This document shows, one piece after another, positions 58,936 through 64,000 of a stretch of 64,000 nucleotides of DNA. Every line of letters starts with the position of its first letter. Position 1 is the stretch's first letter. The position numbers and the translations under genes were made by a program. The notes beneath the pieces were generated by a model. It searched no databases and was not told the origin of the DNA. It was given only the letters and a program-made list of their open reading frames with translations. Source of the stretch: Ochotona curzoniae (lineage: Eukaryota > Chordata > Mammalia > Lagomorpha > Ochotonidae); contig NW_024466218.1 of the NCBI RefSeq assembly GCF_017591425.1, positions 10,244,001 to 10,308,000 of the forward strand, written 5' to 3'.

Positions 58936-59248
58936 AAAAAGATTTATTTATTTGTATTGGAAAGGCAGATTTACAGAGAGGAGAAACAGAGAAATTCAAT
59001 GATCCACTCTCTAAGTGGCTGCAGCTGACCTCAACTCAGCTGATCCAAAGCCAGGAGCCCAGAACTTCTTCCAGGTCTCTCACTTAGGTGCAAAAGTCCC
59101 ATGGTTTGGGCCATCCTCCACTGTTTTCCTAGACCACACGCAGGGAGCTGGGTGGGAAGTGGAGCAGCTGGAATACAGACCAGTGCCCATATGGGATCCT
59201 GGGCTTTCAGACAAAGAATTAGTCAACTGAACCATCATCACAGCTGGC
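58936..59248 (-). mobile_element. C-type SINE, antisense, pika-type tail
   Basis: AAAGATTTATTTATTTGTATTGGAAAGGCAG tail and a complete body to CATCACAGCTGGCC. It is the first SINE to the right of the CpG island. Confidence 0.88.
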
Positions 59249-59345
59249 CAAAGTTCACAAACTTTAATCCCTCACTCTGACAAGAGGTTAGACAGTTGTT
59301 GAAGAATTATCCAATACTCTTTCAACTCTCCGTGATTAAAAAGTA

Positions 59346-59403
59346 GATGATATTTGGACCTTAACCACTTGCGCCACCGCTCCGGGCCCTCGATGATATT
59401 TGG
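59346..59403 (-). mobile_element. head-only SINE insertion with 12-base target-site duplication
   Basis: GATGATATTTGG occurs at 59,346-59,357 and 59,392-59,403. Between them are 34 bases that, on the minus strand, are the 5' head of a young C SINE from GGGCCCGGAGCGGTGGCGCA through GTGGTTAAGGT. Against the young copies at 22.6 and 27.3 kb there is one substitution and one missing T. Body, CT-rich stretch and A-tail are absent. The last GG of the left duplication also matches the SINE. Confidence 0.9.
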
Positions 59404-60599
59404 AAGCCATTCATGTGTATCCTTTTAGCTAGCTGTATGCACTTTATACAAAAACTGTGTAGTGCTGAAGACTGAAACTGAATTTCCTATTAATTCTAAG
59501 TTGAAATACTTTTGAAATCTCCACTTGTTTTAAATGAAGCATGATGTGAAGAAAGATCTCCAGGGGTGAGCTCCAGCTTCTCGTCTTCCGAGAATTACTC
59601 TTCATTTGAGTTCATCATAAAGCTTTTATAATATTCCTTTCATTAGACAGACATCTCTCAAATTTCCCTCTGTTATTTTCTTCAAGTAGGTTTAATTGCT
59701 TCTTCATATAATGAGTTTAAAAGTAATTTTGACCATCATAGATTTCCTTTCATTTTCATCTTTAATTAAATTCAGTACACACTATTTTGAAACCCTGAAC
59801 ATTATAGAGACTTGAATCCAGTTGAAATACCTGGATGCATGCTCATGGCTCAGAAACTATCCAGTTCTTTGGTGGTTAATCTCTCCATACACATAGACCT
59901 GAATTAAGCCTACATCTTTATTTGGGGTGGCTAGAGTGTAATTATCTTTAAGTCACTTATAGAGTCTTGTCCCAGTGACTTCATATAGAGTAAGCTCTGC
60001 AAGGAGACTGTAAAGTGTAACATACAAATACTTTCTGGAGGAAGGCAATGGATCTAGCAAGAAAGGCATTCTATAGCTCAGTGCTGAGTGCTTGCTTTTT
60101 AAAAAGGTTTATTTACATAGCCAATACCACACAATCTTGTGTGGTGCATAATTTATAAACTTTATAAACTGATTCCTCCAACTTTATTCTTTTTCAAAAT
60201 TGTTTTAACATTTCAAGTTCCTTTTCTTTTTATATACATCTTAGAGTTATCTTGTCCATAGGAACAATAATTATTGTGGGGTTTTGGTAGTAATTGTTTT
60301 TATGACTATACTGGTTTGAAGGTAATTGCTATTTAATTAATGAATCTGTCCGATCCCATCACATGTCTAGATGGAAAATACATTGAAGATTAGCCAGTTC
60401 TTTTAGATGTTTTATCACCTAAGAAATATATTATCTGTAGACGTAGATTCATCAACATTTGTGTCCTAGAACTACAAAAGAAAGCCAAAAAAAAACCATT
60501 GTTTAAATAATCTTTGATGTAATTTATTAGTAGCTGTGGTTTCTAAGATATAAGCCTTATCCATGTTTAATTAGATTCATAAAGAAATAATTGTTAAAT
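59404..60599. other. unclassified AT-rich sequence
   Basis: About 1.2 kb with no recognised gene. The right end probably grades into the antisense L1. Confidence 0.45.
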
Positions 60600-61465
60600 C
60601 ATAAAAAGGTAATATATTTTTAATTTATGCATTCAGGTATTCATTGCAAGTATGTGGAATTTCAATTGATTATTTTGTATGTTTGTCTTGTATTCTGGAA
60701 GCTTACTAAACTCATCTATTAGTTATGTTTATTCTTGAAGCAGTGTACTGAGACAATCATGTCATCTGATAATAGGAATACTTTATACTTATTTATTTCT
60801 AATGCATATTTCTTTTTTATTTCCTTTTTGATGAAAACTTTCAGTATGGAAGTAGTGAGAGCACGCATCTTTTTGCATTTTTGTTGATACAGGAAATTAT
60901 TCTATGTGCTATCATGAAGTGTAAGTTAGCTATAATTTTTGTAGGTGGCATCAAATTGAAGAATTTCACCTCCATTCCTACTTTTTATGAGTTTTCAAAA
61001 TCAAAAGCAATTATTGCTTTTTAAAAAGATATTCTTCACCAAACGATATGAGCAACCCCTTTTAGGTTCTTAGCTTATTGATGTGTACTATTCTGGTCAT
61101 CAAACCAGCCTTGCATTCCTTCAATGACCTCCATTTATTCATCATATGCAATTCTGTTTATATGTTATGGAATCTATTTGCCAGTAATTTCTAAATAGCT
61201 GTTATATCTATGAATATTGGTCTGTAGTTTTATTTGATATTTTTTTCAGTATTGTTATCAGGTTTAATAATACCTGGTTAATAATTCCAGGTTATTAATT
61301 CCAGGTTAATAATGAGTTGGGATATATTCCCTCCAATTCTCTGAGACTGCATAAAATTGATGTTAATTCTTCCTTAAACATTTAATAGAATTTTCCAGTT
61401 AAATTATCTTCGCTGAGAGATTTTCTTTCTTCATAATTATAGATGTGAAAAAAAAAATGTTTAAA
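60600..61465 (-). mobile_element. old L1 ORF2 fragment, antisense, left part
   Basis: Antisense ORF2 blocks appear in order: TGTCTTGTATTCTGGAAGC, CATGTCATCTGATAATAGG, TTTCAGTATGG, TAGGTTCTTAGCTTATTGATGTG, AAACCAGCCTTGCATTCC and GAATATTGGTCTGTAGTTTTATTTG. All frames are broken. A small tandem of TTCCAGGTTATTAA units sits at 61,275-61,312. Confidence 0.82.
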
Positions 61466-61468
61466 TGC

Positions 61469-62205
61469 TTGTATCTAGAGTTGCCATTACAAAATATCAC
61501 AGATTGGGTGATAGAAAATGGTAGAAATTTTTAAATTTAAATGGTAGAAATTTATTTTCTCATAATTCTGCAGGGTGAAAGGCAAAGACCAAAATCATGT
61601 TATATTTGACTTTTAAAAATGGGTTTATTTATTTGTAAGTGAGAGATAGGGAAAGACAGAGGGAGAGCAAGAAATCTTCCATCCGCTGGTTCATTTCCCA
61701 GTTGGAGGCAGTGGTAAGGATGAGTTTAATTGAGGCCAAATCCAGAAGTTCATCTAGATCTCCCACATGGACAAAAGGACCCTAGCACTTGGGCCACGTT
61801 CTGCTGCTTCCCCAACCCATTAGCAGGGAGTTGGATTGGAACTGGAGCATCTGGGGCACCCGTATGGCATGTATGGGATTCTGGCACAGCAAGTCACTGC
61901 CTTAATTACAATACCCATGTAAGCCCCTATGTAAATTTTTTGAGACCCCTCTGTTTGGTTTTCAAATGACTGCCTTCTCACTCTGTCCTCACATGGAGAG
62001 ACATCTCTGATATCTCACACTGTGTTCAAATTTCCCCTTGTGAGAATGACAACAGTCATATTGGATTAGGACCCACGGTAACAGCTCCATTTCGATTATC
62101 CCTTGAAAGATCTTGTTTCTAAATGCATTCACAACCTGGGGTACTGAAACTAGGACAGTGACATGAAATTTAGGAGAATGTAATTTAGCTTCTAACAATA
62201 ATTAT
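61469..62205 (-). mobile_element. MLT1-type LTR, antisense, split by a SINE
   Basis: Left part 61,469-61,600 reads TAGAGTTGCCATTACAAAATATCACAGATTGGGTG and TTTATTTTCTCATAATTCTGCAGG, the reverse-complemented LTR 3' end. Right part 61,935-62,205 has CTCTGTCCTCACATGG and ATATTGGATTAGGACCCACGG. The MLT1 interrupts the antisense L1, whose ORF2 resumes at 62,440. Confidence 0.85.
61608..61932 (-). mobile_element. C-type SINE inside the MLT1 LTR, antisense
   Basis: TTTATTTATTTGTAAGTGAGAGATAGG tail, CTTCCATCCGCTGGTTCATTTCC, and head ending AATACCCATGTAAGCCCC. It is of the older tail class, so it is an early insertion into an even older LTR. Confidence 0.83.
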
Positions 62206-62283
62206 AGGGTTATTCAAATCATCTTTTTGTGTGTGTGTGTGTTAAATGTGTGGTGATGATTTCAGTTCGTTAAGAAATTGGTC

Positions 62284-62432
62284 CAAGGGTCTGTGCAACA
62301 GCTTTGGATCAGCTCAACTGCAACTCTTGTGGTCATTTGGTGATTGAACCAGCAAATGAAAGCTCATTCTTTGTCTCTCTTCTCTGTAAATCTGCCTTCC
62401 CAATAAAAATAAACAGTTCTTTTTAAAAATGA
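62284..62432 (+). mobile_element. C-type SINE, 5'-truncated, pika-type tail
   Basis: It starts in the middle of the family (GGTCTGTGCAACAGCTTTGGATCAGCTC) and runs to CTGCCTTCCCAATAAAAATAAAC, so about half of the element is missing at the 5' side. Confidence 0.8.
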
Positions 62433-62439
62433 AATTGGT

Positions 62440-63650
62440 CCATTTTAACTAGGTTGTCAGATTTATTTGTGTAGACACTCCTAATGTTTCTTGTTAGTTT
62501 TTTTCTGGTATTGGTAACTCTTGTCTCCTCCCTTTTGTCAGTTTTGCTACAGGTATTCCAGTTTTACGTATTTTAAGACAATATGCTATTTGTTTATCTT
62601 CATTGTTTTTCTGCCTTCTGTTTTGTTCATTTCAAATCTTACAATTATTTTCCTCACTTTTCTTGTATTTATTTTGCTTACCCCTCTTCTATATTGTTGA
62701 GAGAACCAAATTAATGGTTTGATATTTTTATTATTTTGAAATGTATGCATTTAGATGTTAGAATTTTCTTCGCAGCAGTTGTAAAGCTGTGTCTTATATG
62801 TTTTGATCTGTTATATTTTCCTTTCATTCACTTAAGTATATTTTCAATTTCTTTTCAAGAGATTTCCTCTTTGACTCATGAATTATTTGGAACTGTGGTA
62901 TTTCATTTCCAAATATTTGGAGATTTTTTTTCCTTTTCCTTTCTGTTACCAGTTAGAATCCACTGAAGTTAAAAGTTCACACTATCATTTTATCCTTTGA
63001 AATCTGTTGAGGTTTAATGTATGCCTCCAAATGTGGCATAACTTGTTATATGCTCCAAGAATTTGAAAAGAATGTGTTTTGACTGTGTTTAGATGGAGTG
63101 ATCTACCAAACCTTACTAGGTTTTGTTTGTTGGTGGTGCTTCTAATTATTGCACATCTCTGATGCCCATCTGTCTTTCTGATAAGACTGAAGTCTGCAAT
63201 TATTACTAGATATTTTTGAAAATTATTCCTTTTAAAAATTTGGCTCTACATATATTACAACCCTCTGATTTCATACATGCATAGTTAGTTTGCTAAATCT
63301 TTTTTTCAGCATTGACACTTTTACACCACCTGCATTTGGTAGATTCTTTGTTGATAGTGCTTTTCTTCCAGCACTTGAAAATTGTCCCTCTTCCTTTTGG
63401 CTTTTGTAGTTTCTGCAGAAATACACTGAATTCTAATTGCTTTTCCCTTACATGTAAGGCATCATTTCTCTCTTGCTATTTACAAAATTTTTCATTTGTC
63501 CTTCGTTTGTATGAATTTGTTCTGTCCTTGGCATAATTTTCTTTGGGTTATTTACTTATTTTTATACCCTTATATACTCCATTTATATGGTATAAGTTTA
63601 TACATTTTATCAAATGTAGGAATATTTTAGTTGTTACAGGTTAGGTGGAT
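62440..63650 (-). mobile_element. old L1 ORF2 fragment, antisense, right part
   Basis: ACTAGGTTGTCAGATTTATTTGTG, GTATTTATTTTGCTTACC, AATTATTTGGAACTGTGGTATTTCATTTCC, then ACTGAAGTCTGCAATTATTACTAG are antisense ORF2 blocks that continue the part at 60.6-61.5 kb toward the ORF2 5' side. Small hydrophobic frames (62736-62966, 63312-63536) are read from this noncoding strand. Confidence 0.68.
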
Positions 63651-63714
63651 TTTTAGTTCTACAATTTCCATTCTTTTTTCAGGGATCTAGGACATAAGTT
63701 GGACATTTTGCTGT

Positions 63715-64000
63715 TGTCTCACAGTGTATTGGTACCATGTAGCTACTAAAGCAAAATACTACAGTGTCTTATAGTATTTATTTGCCTACGGTTCTGAATG
63801 TTGCAAGTCAAAAATTTATTTCTTTGGGCTTAAACCAAAGTAGAGGTCATACTGCTTATACATACTCCATGGGACAATCTGGTTTCTTGCCTTTTCTGAC
63901 TTCTGAAGACCACCTGTATTCTTTAACTCACAACTGCTTCTTTGAATCACTCCACTATCATTCCATCATCACACTTCCTACTCCCTTTTCTGTATCCAAA
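63715..64000 (-). mobile_element. second MLT1-like or related MaLR LTR, antisense, cut by the window end
   Basis: GCTACTAAAGCAAAATACTACAGTGTC, TATTTGCCTACGGTTCTGAATG and GACTTCTGAAGACCACCTGTATTC follow the same order as the left part of the MLT1 at 61.5 kb. It is more diverged, and the assignment to a subfamily is open. Confidence 0.55.

Noticed and set aside
1..64000. CRISPR arrays, prokaryotic operons, phage or plasmid features
   Set aside because: Repeats are dispersed retroelements and microsatellites, and coding density and composition are those of mammalian noncoding DNA.

Overview
The window is mammalian nuclear DNA, almost certainly from a lagomorph and most likely a pika (Ochotona). 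The evidence is about thirty copies of a tRNA-derived C-type SINE. Many end in a CCAATAAAAATAAA-like tail, which I associate with pikas. A more diverged set ends in the CAAATAAATAAA-type tail shared with rabbits. A lagomorph-type L1 with a CACCATGG(G)GGGAGGG-rich 3' UTR is also present. The species call is inference from memory of these repeat families. Nothing here is bacterial, and there are no operons, RBSs or CRISPR arrays.

Layout. Positions 1-3627 hold the 3' half of a young L1: an uninterrupted ORF2 (reverse transcriptase and C-terminal Cys/His region), the 3' UTR and a long poly(A) tract. From about 3.6 to 56 kb the sequence is AT-rich, intergenic or intronic, and packed with SINEs of both ages. 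It also holds 5'-truncated L1 stubs (13.9, 37.9 and 47.2 kb), older L1 debris on both strands, MIR and L2-like fragments, one MLT1-type LTR (40 kb) and several dinucleotide microsatellites. SINE-poor stretches at about 14.5-18.1 kb and 50.7-54.2 kb are candidates for conserved regulatory sequence. The block at 17.6-18.0 kb is the best of these, with dense homeodomain and POU-like sites.

The only gene-like landmark is a CpG island at about 56.74-57.95 kb, with GC boxes, a CCAAT box and an alternating purine-pyrimidine shoulder. About 400 bases to its left lies a small isolated CpG-rich patch (56.15-56.36 kb) that reads as a 67-codon open stretch on the minus strand, in phase with a plausible splice acceptor. 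Together they look like a promoter plus an exon of a gene or lncRNA that I could not identify. Long ORFs inside the island are on both strands and are probably GC-composition artefacts.

From about 58.9 kb to the end, repeats return. An old antisense L1 (60.6-63.65 kb) is split by an antisense MLT1 LTR, which is itself split by a SINE. Another LTR-like fragment runs off the right edge.

The most unusual sequence-level observation is at 59,346-59,403. It is a 34-base insertion holding only the 5' head of a SINE, without body or A-tail, flanked by a perfect 12-base direct repeat. It is best explained by internally primed target-primed reverse transcription. A second miniature insertion (64 bases, antisense poly(A) plus about 36 bases of body, 14-base duplication) sits at 37,801-37,864. 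I found no convincing new protein-coding system.
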